From assembly GCA_022316685.1 (NCBI GenBank), contig JAKJHU010000030.1, positions 10,416,360 to 10,480,359 of the forward strand: a stretch of 64,000 nt of DNA. Direction: 5' to 3'. Position numbers and translations under genes: made by a program. Below, piece after piece: positions 24,153 through 33,890 of this stretch. The notes below the pieces were generated by a model. That model was not told where the DNA came from, did not search any database, and worked only from the letters and a program-made list of their open reading frames with translations. Source of the DNA: Progne subis subis (taxonomy: Eukaryota; Chordata; Aves; Passeriformes; Hirundinidae). How positions within the stretch are numbered: position 1 is the stretch's first letter; every line of letters begins with the position of its first letter.

Positions 24153-25637
24153 GAAGAACCAGTCTGGTGAGGTTTTCCTTCCCCTTTTCCCCGTTTGGTG
24201 CCCACCATGCAGGATTCTTTGGTATTGGAGCTTTGGGAAGACCTCTTGAAGCGGAAACACACTGAAGTCTCCTGGGAAGGACTTCAGAGTCTGTTCGTGC
24301 GGGGCAGACAGCATGGGCTATTTCCCACGCCAAAGGCTGTGCTCGGTTGGCAGGTATGGTTTCTCCTGGGGGAACGTTTGATGGACATACTTGAAATAGA
24401 ATATGATGAGGAAATTGCAGGTTTGTTGCTGCAATGGAAGTTAGTTGAGTGGGCTGTGTGGAGGCCGACCCCCCCCCCAGCTCGCAGGCTACCAGCCCCG
24501 TTTCGAAGCAGGATGGGGGGCGGGGTCCTTATATCAGACCCAGAGGTATTGTCTGAGTCCAAGCTTCAGCTCCTTCGTGAGACTGACTCTCCCCCTCCCT
24601 GCCCTGGTCCCTGTTCCGAGTGGTTCTTCCTCCTTGGGCTCCGGCGCTGATCTCAGGCAGCGGGGGGGCGGGACCCCGCCGAGCTCGGGGCCAGTCCCGC
24701 CTGTCCCCGCGCCACGGAGCCGCCGGAGCGGGGCGGGGCCACCTCCTCTCCATGCCTTTCCAGCACTGGTGGGGGAGGACGGCCCGGGGGGACGGCCCCC
24801 ACTGTCGTTTGACTGAGATTCGGTCACTCTGCACTGTCCATTCTGCCGCACGACCATCACATATCCGATGGAACCGGGTGAAACAGCGCTTCCAGCCCTG
24901 CTGCCTGGGCCTGGCCCAGAGGCGGCTGCATTGGCCGCTTCTGCCCCTGCGCTGCCTGCCGAAGCGGCAGCCCGGGGCGGGGATGCTGCCGGAGGCAAGG
25001 TCCCGGTCAGTCCTTCGATGGACGCCGCCCCCATGGGTGGGCTGACAGCTCTGCCCCGCTCGGGGGTGGCGGTGCCTGCAGACTTCCGCCCCCCCCAGAG
25101 GCCCTTCTCGGGGGGGCCCCAGACACTCCACTTCCTGCGCTAGCCCTGGGGACTGTGGCTGCTGGCGGAGCTCGCGGGGCGGGGAGAGACTCTGGTACAA
25201 CCAGCTCTAATGGGCTGCCGGCGGGGAGCGGTGCGACCCCAGCAGTGGCGGAGGTGCGGTTGCCGTCTCCGCCTGAATGCAGCCCAAGCTCCCCAGCTGT
25301 GCTGGGATGTGTGCCCGCTGTGAAGCCATCTGACCGGTCTCCGGCAGCCGGTGCTGCAGTATTGCTGGCGGAATCCAGCCCCGCTGAGGATGTGGCGGGG
25401 CTGGCACCAGCAGCTGGTCCGGCCCCGCCCCTGCTTCCCGCTGCAAGAGCTACGGCAGCGGCGGGCGCCGAGGTGTCTGATGTTCAGCCGGTCCCCAGCC
25501 GAGTGCCTGCCTCTGACCCTGTGGGGTCCACAGGGCAGGATAAAGCAGGTGCTGCTGCTTCATCTGAGGGTCTTCAGGCCTTCCCTGTCCTTCAGGGTGC
25601 TACTCATAACACCTATCAACCCTTGGCTTGACAGGCT

Positions 25638-26440
25638 TTGACAGAACTGCGTGATGCAGTCGGGAAGTATGGTCTGGGCTCAGCTGAGGTGATGCAGGTT
25701 CTCCGTTATTTTAATGCCAGTCTTTTGACACCCTTTGACATTCAGAGCTTGGCTCAGGCCCTTTTCCCACCGGTTGAATACGACTTCTTTGAGCATAAGT
25801 GGACTCAGTTGGCAGTCAGAGCGGTGGAATGGAATAGGACACTGGGACAGGGTGATCCTAGGCATATGGTTAATATCGATATGTTAATGGGAACAGGCAA
25901 TTATACCAGGGCTGAAGGCCAGGCTGATTATGAGCCCTTGGTCCAGGAGCAGTGCCAGCAGACAGGCATGGCAGCCCTGGTTCAGACCATACAGCTGGCT
26001 ACTCCACAGCAGTCCTTTGCAACGATCGTCCAGGGAGTTGATGAGCCCTTCCTGTGCTTTGCAGGACAGCTGACGGCTGCGGTGGAGAAGCAGGTGAGTG
26101 ATCCTGCGGCAAGGAAGCTCATGATTCAGTCCCTTGCTCAGGGCAGCTGCAATGCTGTTTGCAAGAGGATAATTGAGGCGCTTCCTGGGGAACCATCCAT
26201 GTCAGACATAGTTGGGGCCTGTGCAGAGGTATCCCCTTCCAGCCAACAGGTTGTTGCCGTGCCTACAGCTGTGCATCCAGCTGTGGCTATGGTTGTCCAA
26301 CCGACGGTCACTACGGCGGTCCAGCCTGCCATACCTGCGGCCGTGCAACCAGCTGTGGCTGCTGCTTTGCAGCCTGCTTGGGTCGTTCCCCAGTGGGTAC
26401 ACCAGCAGAAATGGGGTGCTCAGACCAGGGCGGAAAGGCA
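25638..26440 (+). pseudogene. Gag capsid segment with major homology region
   Basis: The longest intact gag frame. Residues about 130-150 of this frame (near 26025-26087) carry the retroviral major homology region: Gln-Gly, then Glu, Phe, Phe and Leu at the expected spacing (IVQGVDEPFLCFAGQL). After capsid come tandem Val-Gln-Pro-(Ala/Thr) units (about residues 205-247), encoded by an imperfect repeat of about 24-30 bp. The frame then runs out of the Gag reading at about 26440, where the zinc knuckle continues in a different frame. The frame has no ATG at its start. It follows an in-frame TGA. Confidence 0.85.
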
Positions 26441-26469
26441 CAGAAGTCTACGGCTGTCTTGTTTTATTG

Positions 26470-26569
26470 TGCACTATGTGGAAGGCCGAATCACGCTGCG
26501 AATGTGTGTAAGGCAATGGTGCATGTGAATGGTCAGTTGTTGGGCAGTTCGGGAAACACAACGCGGTAA
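26470..26569 (+). pseudogene. Gag nucleocapsid segment with one CCHC zinc knuckle
   Basis: Shows the spacing Cys-X2-Cys-X4-His-X4-Cys (CALCGRPNHAANVC), the RNA-binding knuckle of retroviral nucleocapsid. It is in a different frame from capsid. The frame ends at TAA 26567-26569, shortly after a GGGAAAC heptamer that is in phase. Only one knuckle is visible, where many retroviruses have two; a second may have been lost or lie in the damaged stretch. Confidence 0.8.
26551..26557 (+). promoter_or_regulatory. Putative gag-pro -1 ribosomal frameshift site
   Basis: G GGA AAC in the nucleocapsid frame matches the X XXY YYZ slippery pattern used by several retroviruses. Four bases after it, CGCG-GTAA-CGCG (26562-26573) can form a short hairpin capped by a GNRA-type loop. 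The gag stop codon lies in that loop. A -1 slip enters the frame in which the protease is found. Function is inferred. Confidence 0.55.
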
Positions 26570-26573
26570 CGCG

Positions 26574-27357
26574 AAGGCGAGATGCATGCCGACACAAATG
26601 TCTCTGCCTCAGCCCCAACCAATGGAGATCTGCTCAGCAGGCTTGCAGCCAGCACCCGTGGTTCAGCAGATGTTGATGTCTGCACAGCCGAGTCTGTCGT
26701 GATTGATTCGGACAAAATACACAAGGTTCCCCTGGATGCCTTTGGTCCCTTGGGTGATGGCATGAGTGTTTTCCTGATGGGGAGATCCAGTGCCACCATT
26801 CAGGGTATCATGGTGCGCCTGGGATTGATTGATGCGGATTTTTCGGGACAGATTCATGCAATGGTCTCCACACCCACCCCCCCCCTCTGACTATCCCAAA
26901 AGGCACTCAAATTGCTCAACTTGTTCCTTTTAAGTCTTCTGTTTCCAGAACCGGGGACCGGTCGCGAGGTTACGGCGGCTTTGGATCTACTGGGCCACCT
27001 CAGGTGTGCTGGACTGCTGTCCTGACCAAAGACCATCTTGAGATGCTGTGTACCGTGTCCATGGTTGGTGCCATGCCGTCGGAGATTCACCTTCATGGCC
27101 TCCTAGATACCAGGGCTAACATGAGCATTCTCTCCCTGGCTGCTTGGCCCCCACAGTGGCCTTTGAGCCTGGCAAAGACATCAATCGTGGGCTTAGGAGG
27201 AACGAAGCAATGCTATGTGAGCCAGAATCCCATGGCCATCACGAACCTGGAGGGACAGACGGCCATAATTTGGCCTCATGTTACTGAGATTGCTCGGAAC
27301 CTCTGGGGGAGGGATGTTTTGGCCACGTGGGGGGTGCGATTGGGAACGGATTTTTGA
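26574..27357 (+). pseudogene. pro: ERV pro: dUTPase domain plus aspartic protease, broken
   Basis: The dUTPase part (about 26630-26995) shows motif 1 (GSADVDV), motif 2 (GRSS), motif 3 (GLIDADFSGQ) and the Gly-rich C-terminal motif (RGYGGFGSTG, 26965-26994). It would hydrolyse dUTP to limit uracil in viral DNA. Motifs 1-3 and the C-terminal motif lie in different frames, with the change at a run of nine C (26877-26885). The protease follows (27004-27357). Its active-site loop reads Asp-Thr-Arg (27106-27114) where the family has Asp-Thr-Gly, and the nearby second Asp is Asn. The family's GRD motif is kept (WGRDVL). It is probably catalytically dead. The frame ends at TGA 27355. Confidence 0.85.
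27348..27354 (+). promoter_or_regulatory. Putative pro-pol -1 ribosomal frameshift site
   Basis: G GAT TTT in the protease frame directly precedes the protease stop codon, and resembles the G GAU UUA type used between pro and pol in a betaretrovirus. A -1 slip enters the reverse-transcriptase frame, which is open from 27348. Complementary GCCAC (27363-27367) and GTGGC (27407-27411) could form a downstream stem. Function is inferred. Confidence 0.5.
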
Positions 27358-28720
27358 TTGGGGCCACTGTGATGAAGGGCGCAGAGTGTCCCACGCCTCC
27401 TTTATGGTGGCTGGTGGACAGACCCATCTGGGAGAACCAGTGGCCCCTCCCTCATGACGAGCTAATCTCCCTCCGTGAACTCGTAGAGGAAGAGTTGGAT
27501 CAGGGGCATTTAGAACCCTCTACCAGTCCCTGGAACACTCCTGTCTTTTGTATCAAAAAGAAGTCTGGGAAATGGAGGTTGCTACAAGACCTTTGAAAGA
27601 TCAGTGCTGTGATGGAAGGCATGGGGACATTGCAGGCGGGCATGCCATCGCCTACCATGCTTCCTGTGGACTGGACGGTCCTCATTGTGGATCTGAAGGA
27701 TTGTTTTTTTACGATCCCCCTGCATCCCGATGACAGACCAAAATTTGCCTTCATGGTACCAACAATAAATAATGCAGAGCCCGCACAGCGGTATCAATGG
27801 AAAGTTTTACGTCAAGGCATGCGAAATTCCCCAGTGTTATGCCAACGGTATGTAGCCCGTGCCTTGTCTGGAGTTCGCAAGCAGTTTCCTGAAGCTCATG
27901 CCTATCATTATATGGACGACATTTTGGTGGCTACGCCCACCCAGGATGAGCTGCTAAGGATACAGCCTCAGTTGTTGAATGCTCTGCATTCACATGGACT
28001 GCAGGTGGCTCCAGAAAAGGTACAACAACAACCTCCCTGGAAATATTTGGGGGAAAAAATTCTGGAACGGACAATCTGTCACCAGGAGGTGCAATTTGTG
28101 CAATCGGTGAAGACACTGAATGATGCTCAGAAGCTGGTAGGTGTTATCACTTGGTTATGTCATTACATGGGACTGACCACAGCACAGCTGTCTCCCTTGT
28201 TTGAATTGTTGAAAGGGGACACTGATTTAAAGTCACCTCATGAATTAACCCCTGAGGCACGGAAAGTGCTGGAGGAGGTTCAGCAAGCTGTTTCGGCTTG
28301 CCAGGTGTACTGCATTGAACCTTCCATTGATGTCACTGTGTTCATTAGCACTCCTGATTTACATCCTACAGGTATCATCGGCCAATGGAATGATGACTGG
28401 ACTGATCATCTGCACATCTTGGAATGGGTCTTCCTGCCTCATCCGCCGCATAAGACGGCGACGGCGCTGTTTGAATTGATTGTGCGCTTGATAATCAAGT
28501 GCCTGCAACGCTGTTTGCAATTGATGGGTGCAGATCCCTCAAAGATCATACTCCCGGTTCAGAGGGAGGAATCTGATTGGAGCTATGCGAACAATGTTTT
28601 GCTGCAAAGTGCTCTCGAGGGTTTTTCAGGGCAGGTCACTTATCATCTGCCTAGCCACAAGCTATTGCAAGTAGCAAAAATACTCAATTTTCTCTATGAC
28701 CTAAAAATAGCCAAGAGCCA
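27348..28720 (+). pseudogene. pol: ERV pol: reverse transcriptase region, broken
   Basis: This polymerase would copy viral RNA into DNA. The open frame entered from the pro-pol slip site runs through the conserved RT N-terminus (Trp-Pro-Leu, then a Thr-Ser-Pro-Trp-Asn-Thr-Pro-Val-Phe segment). A TGA at 27594-27596 interrupts it. The same frame then continues with the first catalytic Asp region (VDLKDCFF) and the YMDD box (27909-27920). The connection region extends to about 28700. The frame is lost there, near a run of five A at 28703-28707. It continues the pol reading that ends in RNase H and integrase. Confidence 0.93.
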
Positions 28721-29959
28721 GTGCAAGGACCCACCATCTTCACTGACGGTTTGGGCAAAACAGGAAAAGCCATTGTTACCTGGCAGGATGGATCTGAGTG
28801 GCTGGTTTTGGAAGGCCATGAGGATGGGTCAGCCCAACTGGTTGAACTAAGGGCTGTGGTCATGGCATTTGAGAAATTTTCCCAGGAACCTTTCAATTTG
28901 ATCACGGACTCCGCCTATGTTGCCGACATCGCACAGTGGTTGTGTTGTTCAGTTTTGAAGGAGGTCAGTAACCCTGCCTTGTTTAATTTACTGAAGGCCC
29001 TGTGGTGTGCAATTCAGGCCAGAGTTCATCTATACTACATTCTGCATGTACGGAGTCACACTAACTTGCCAGGATTTGTAGCGGAAGGTAACACAAGGGC
29101 TGACAAGTTGGCTAACCCAGCGTGGGTAGCCCCGCAGCCTGACGTGCTTGCGCAGGCCAAGGCATCGCATGGGTTTTTCCACCAAAATGTGCATACGCTG
29201 CAGAAGCAGTTCCAACTGACGACCACTGAGGCTCGTGAGATTGTTGAGTCATGCGACAACTGTCACGCCCTTGGTGCGCCATTGCTGGCAGAGGTTAACC
29301 CCAGAGGCCTTAAAGCCTTGGAGCTTTGGCAGACCGATGTCACCCAGGTTGCCGAGTTTGGCCGGCTCAAGTATGTGCATGTCACGGTGGACACGTTCTC
29401 CTCTGCGATGTGGGCTTCTGCTCACACAGGAGAGAAAGCCCGTGATGTCATTGCCCACTGGAGGCAGGCCTTTGCCGTTCTTGGCATGCCTTCTGCCGTG
29501 AAAACGGACAATGGTCCTGCTTATGCCTCACAGAAGGTACGGCAATTCCTGCAGTCGTGGGGTGTGTCACATAACTTTGGCATCCCTCATTCTCCGACGG
29601 GACAGGCGATTGTAGAACGCGCTCACGGTACACTGAAGCATGTTCTTCAAAAACAAAAACGGGGAATGCAGGGTGAAACCCCGCACAGTCAGTTAGAAAA
29701 GGCTTTGTACACCATCAATCACCTTACGGTGCCGCAGAACTCAAATAATCCTGTCATTTTGAACCATCATCTCTCATTGCAGGCTTCGGACAGTGTGCAA
29801 CAGCCTCAAGCGAAGGTACGGGTCTGAAAGTTAGTCACCAAGCAATGGGAAGGACCCTATGACCTAATCACTATGGGGCGTGGGTATGCGTTTGTGTCCA
29901 CAGACACTAAGACACGCTGGCTACCTTCAAAGTGTGTCCATCCTGACCAGCAACCATAG
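28721..29959 (+). pseudogene. ERV pol: RNase H and integrase, nearly intact
   Basis: A 368-codon frame (28721-29827) encodes RNase H with its acidic catalytic residues: Asp9 in FTDG, Glu42 in VELRAV, Asp63 in TDSAYV and Asp127 in NTRADKL. Integrase follows with the zinc-binding His154, His158, Cys178, Cys181, and a D,D-35-E core at Asp206, Asp263 and Glu299 with exactly 35 residues between the last two. RNase H removes the RNA strand of hybrids, and integrase inserts viral DNA. A TGA at 29825-29827 interrupts the frame, which then resumes with the C-terminal SH3-like segment (WEGPYDL, GRGYAFV) to TAG 29957-29959. The frame is offset from RT by a frame change near 28703-28720. Confidence 0.93.
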
Positions 29960-30137
29960 AGGCAGAATTTGGCCGACAGGCAAGGTGGAAGCCGTGATCA
30001 ACTTGAAAGCCACCAAGTGGATGAATCCTCGAGTGATCACTCTGATGATTCCTCCACAGACAGTGATTGAATTTGTATATATTCCCTGTGTAAATTTGTT
30101 CATTTTTCTTTTTCTGTTTTTCTTTTTCTGTAAAGTT
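29960..30137 (+). other. Env-less junction between pol and the 3' LTR
   Basis: Only about 180 bp separate the integrase stop from the polypurine tract, far too short for env. A frame overlapping the end of pol (29880-30188) carries a hydrophobic Phe/Leu-rich run and then a Lys/Arg tail. That run comes from a T/C-rich stretch just upstream of the polypurine tract, a common retroviral feature, so it is not evidence of a protein. Confidence 0.6.
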
Positions 30138-30149
30138 AAAAGAGTGAGA
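30138..30149 (+). other. Polypurine tract
   Basis: A purine run with a single T (AAAAGAGTGAGA) immediately 5' of the 3' LTR, preceded by a T-rich box. This is the expected position and composition for the plus-strand DNA primer. The related minus-strand element at 58536 has a similar purine run. Confidence 0.75.
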
Positions 30150-30546
30150 TGTTACCCTGGTTTTTCTGAGTTTTTTAAAGCCTTTTGAATTTTCATAAAA
30201 TGGAGTCAGATCTTTTAGCTACTGCATAATATTAGGAGCAGTTTCTACCTTTTCTCACAGATGTAACATAAACAAATCCTTTGTTTTTCATTCTCTGTCC
30301 TTTGTTTGCATATTTCTAACCTGAAAACAATTGTAACTGACGGCTGGTCTGGCCAGTTGGCTGAAAGGTGGAAACTCCAGAAGCCAGTGTTCAGCCAGAC
30401 CCACAAATGTATAAAAAGTAAGAAATAAACAGGCAGAGGGCTCTCCGCCCAGTTCTCCACCTTGGCTCAGCTTGAGCTAATGGAGGAACTCTCTGCCCTG
30501 CGAAAATTTCTCATCTCGTGTGATTGCTTTGCGTGTCATTGTCACA
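30150..30546 (+). repeat. 3' LTR of the ERV
   Basis: A 397-bp copy of the 5' LTR with about four differences by eye. It starts TGTTACC, ends GTCACA, and is followed by the right-hand TTTGGG duplication. The TATA box is at 30410-30418 and AATAAA at 30424-30429. Confidence 0.95.
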
Positions 30547-30552
30547 TTTGGG
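30547..30552 (+). repeat. Target-site duplication of the ERV, right copy
   Basis: TTTGGG matches the left copy. CR1 sequence resumes immediately afterwards. Confidence 0.93.
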
Positions 30553-30610
30553 CACTGGAACAGGCTTCCCAGGTCATGGCACCAAGCCTGCCAAAGTTTA
30601 TGAAGCTTTC
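30553..30610 (+). mobile_element. CR1 LINE 3' portion, right part
   Basis: GCACTGGAACAGGCTTCCCAG continues the CR1 phrase interrupted at 23735. It then degenerates over the next tens of bases. No clear ATTCTATG-type tail is preserved. Confidence 0.7.
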
Positions 30611-31263
30611 TTTCATGCTGTGTTGACTTCTGAACCTGTGTTTACCAACTTCTTAAACTCTGGAATACTGGATGCCACATAGTTCATGTCATATTGTAAT
30701 TTCTTATTGCCCTAGACATTTTTGAATTATAAAAGTTTTGTTTTACTGTGGTGTGGAGTGTGATTTTTTTTGTTTGTTTGTTTGTTTTAAATCTCCTGTC
30801 TAACACATCTATCCAGTACAAAGACAGTATGTGACAAAAAAAGAGCAAGTGTTGCTGAATTTTTTCTATATATTGAGCTCCACAGGGGACAGTGAATGTG
30901 CATTTTTCCTCCCACAACTGCACAAAGACAGAACTAGAACTCAGATAAAATGGTCCAAAGTGTGTTTTACCTGCTGCCTCTGGCTTGATGATAGGTGTGT
31001 TTCTCACTAGTTTTGTCCTCAGAGACTGTCACAGAAAACAGAATTTCAGCATGACATTATGGCTTGATGAAACACTGAAAAATTGATGAAGGAAATGCAA
31101 GTAGAAATATAATTTGTGCTCATATAGTTTTCTTACTATAAATATTGTTAATGCTAATAGAAATATCATTAATTAGAAAAAGTATTCTGAACATTTTCAG
31201 TGTGAAAATAACATTAAGATGTATTTTCAAAGGAATATTATAAACCAGCAGTTATTCCTTATT
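30611..31263. other. AT-rich non-coding DNA
   Basis: No gene or element recognised. Confidence 0.4.
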
Positions 31264-31480
31264 GTGCTGTTTTTGGCTGGGATAGAGTTAATTTTCTTCA
31301 TGGTAGCTATGTGGGGCTGTGTTTTGGATTTGTGCTAAAACCAGTGTTGACAATACAGGAATGTTTAAGTCCCTGCTGGAAGTATGTTGTGTGTGTGCCT
31401 GTCTCTGATCTTGTTTTCTGGGTGGGCTCTGCACTGCAAATACCTTTGCTCCTGGATGGACCCCTCATACCTATGTCCGA
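31264..31480 (+). mobile_element. LTR fragment, passerine ERVL-like family A
   Basis: The start (TTTTTGGCTGGGATAGAGTTAATTTTC, 31270-31296) and the following GTTTTGGATTTGTGCTAAAA stretch match the U3 start of a family also seen at 53556 and, for its 3' part, at 33890. The rest diverges, so the right end is approximate. Confidence 0.55.
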
Positions 31481-31499
31481 GATTGTCATGTATTACCAA

Positions 31500-33624
31500 A
31501 GGCATTATATAGCATAACCTGTGCTATATACACCAATGCGTCTGTTCTATGTTATCCCATCCTATTCCCTGATCTCACCATGGGTCAAAGGAAGAAGAGA
31601 CTATTAATTGCCTGAAATGCCAGGGTTTTTCCAGCTCCAAAAACATTTTCAAGGACACATATCAAAAAGATTACAAGTGGAAACATTTTTATTTTATTTT
31701 ATCTTATTTTTCTGAATCTGTTTCAGAGCCGATGCTCATTAGCATTAACACAAGGTGATGTAGCCAAGAGCAGGCTGATTCATTCTTCAGTTTCGCTTGG
31801 AAAAAATATCTCTTGCAGTGTGACAAAGGCAAGTCCCAGAGCAACAAAATGCATCAGAAGCAAGCAAGACCAATTGATCCCATTTCCCAAAAAGTGGAAA
31901 CTTGAAGAATGATACCAGAACTGACCACAGTGAGACGGAGGAGATGTGTGGTTCTCTGGGGTGTTTTTGAAAGTATGACACATACTGGTGACAAGCCTAC
32001 TTTTTGCCTTCAAAAACTTGTTCTGCTGTGCGTTTCAGCCAGTGATGCATGAGAAGTGCTGTCGTGCCTGCCCTGTGCTTGTACTGCATGCAGAGAGAGC
32101 TGAAGAGTGGCAGCTCCTGATGGTGCAGCAAGCCTGGAGCCCATCCAAGCACAGGCTGCTTTGAATGAGTAAGAACACCTGGGAAATGGTGCCAAAGGAA
32201 GTGCAGAGCTTGCTCCCACTACAAAAGGCTGAGATACAGCTTTCTTTTTGTTTCATGGATGCCATTAAATCCAGGTTATGAAGTAGACAAAAAAAAAACA
32301 TATTTCTTGAACTATAGTTTTCTGCAATCTAAATTCAGGAGACCTGAGCAAGGACTTCACTGTTATGTACATTTGACAACATGATCACATCATGAAGAGT
32401 GGAGCCTGAAATGTTGTTGTTGACATGGCCACAGTACTCAAGAGTGCTCCTTTAAAAACTTCAGGGGGCTCTAAGTATCAGTACCTTGTTATCTAACAGT
32501 CTTTCATACCTTTTCTATGTTGCAGTCCCATGAGTAGCTCCACACAGTCTGGCTCTTTCTCTCCTTCTTCTACCTTCTTTCTGCACTTCCAGCTTGCTCC
32601 TTCCTGTCCCTAGCATGACCAACTAACCCTGTCTGTCCCTTGTACAGCATCTTACCCTTTCTGTCCCTTGCATGACCTGTCACTTCCTCTTCACAGCAGC
32701 TCCATCAGACATTAACAAGCTTCCACTCAGAAGTTTAATTGGGAAAAGTGCCAAAACTGAAAAAAAGTGCCAAATTTTTCAGTGCAAACAGTGAAAAATC
32801 AACAACAGATGAAACGGTGCTGGTGACTGTGATGCAGTTAGGGAGAATGTTCTTTATTCTCCAGAAATGTGCATAAAGGTTGCTAAATGTTAAAGAAATT
32901 CTTCAGGCATTTAGTGAAGAGTAAGTTTCTCGTTAATACTGATGTGGGTGAGGAGGTGGCTGGCATGATGGTCATCTGACACTGAAAGGCATCTGCTTCT
33001 CTGTAAGAGTGCCTATTCACCCTTAAGGTATCTTCAAAAAAAGGACAGAAAATATGCCCACCTGGAGCCACTTGAGAATCTTGGTGTGATGAAATTAACT
33101 GTTGATGTTTTTTCAGATACAAAGGAATTTTTTTTGTTTCTTTTTGTTTTAATTAAAAAAAGTAAAACAGTCTCCTAGCACATACATGGTAGTATGTTTT
33201 CAAAAGATGTTCAATGAGTGGAGAAAGTAATCAAACTATGTCTATTCAGTTAAAGAATCTCAACAGTTTAATGCAAGCTGAGTGTGATGAGATGAGCCCT
33301 AGCATGCATCCAAACAGATCTGACAAGTCAGCAGGTACCGCAAGGCTAGAGATTAATTCCCTTTCCATGAATGGCCACTACCTAAAGAGCTTTGAGAAAA
33401 AAGACCATCTTTAAGCAGCAAGGATTTCAAACAACTTGGAATTTATGAGCTAAAGCATATGCTTTGAAAATTAAGTCCTAGCCAGTGTGTTTTAATTGTG
33501 TGTTTTGCTCTCTGCAGTGGGCAGTAGAATGCGAATGAATTCTGACACAGCACATCCTGAAACAGTTGTAGCTGTACTAATTGCATTCCCATACTATAGG
33601 GAGTGCAATCCCATACATTGCACC
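31500..33624. other. AT-rich non-coding DNA
   Basis: No gene recognised. A C/T-rich patch at about 32550-32700 has repeats of the type CTGTCCCTTGCATGACC but is not otherwise classifiable. Confidence 0.35.
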
Positions 33625-33890
33625 TCACAATTAAAAAGGATGTTAAGGTTCTTGAACACACCTAAATGGGGATTACTAAGCTTGTGGAGGGACTGAAAAG
33701 CATATCTTCTGGAAAGTGACTGAGGACACTGTGTTTACCCAGCTTGTAGAGGACAAGGCTGAAAGGTGACCTTATTGCTCTCTACAAGTTCCTTAGGAAG
33801 GGAAGTGGAGAGGGAGATGGTGAGGTCTTCCCTTTGGTACCCAGGGACAGGACATCTGGGAATGTTTCAAAGGAGCTCCAGGGCAGGTTC
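33625..33890 (+). mobile_element. CR1 LINE fragment
   Basis: Readable CR1 3' phrases: GGTGACCTTATTGCTCTCTACAA near 33766-33788 and the GACAGGACA stretch near 33844. Old and truncated, and directly abuts the LTR fragment that follows. Confidence 0.6.

Larger units (their letters stand above)
24207..26569 (+). pseudogene. gag: ERV gag, broken
   Basis: Encodes the structural polyprotein that would assemble particles. The first ATG (24207, context CACCATGC) opens a matrix-like segment that is read until a TGA at 24648-24650. It starts Met-Gln, so the usual N-myristoylation glycine is missing. The next kilobase (24651-25631) is very GC-rich and Pro/Ala-rich and can only be followed by changing frames. 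A capsid frame follows, and then a nucleocapsid zinc knuckle in another frame. Breaks seen are the TGA at 24648, at least one frame change in the Pro/Ala region, an in-frame TGA at 25629-25631 just before capsid, and a frame change near 26400-26460. It cannot yield a complete Gag. Confidence 0.85.
23736..30546 (+). mobile_element. Full-length endogenous retrovirus, betaretrovirus-like, env-less
   Basis: A 6.8-kb provirus with two 397-bp LTRs (TG...CA), a perfect 6-bp duplication TTTGGG (23730-23735 and 30547-30552), a primer-binding site, a polypurine tract and the order gag, dUTPase, protease, RT/RNase H, integrase. The dUTPase and the three-frame layout are betaretrovirus (class II, ERVK-like) traits. 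The 6-bp duplication fits class II. Only about 190 bp separate the end of integrase from the 3' LTR, so env is absent. Several stops and frame changes break the genes. The copy is inserted in a CR1. Confidence 0.93.

Noticed and set aside
24529..25200. Minus-strand frame of 223 codons inside the ERV
   Set aside because: A shadow of the GC-rich Pro/Ala-rich gag region.
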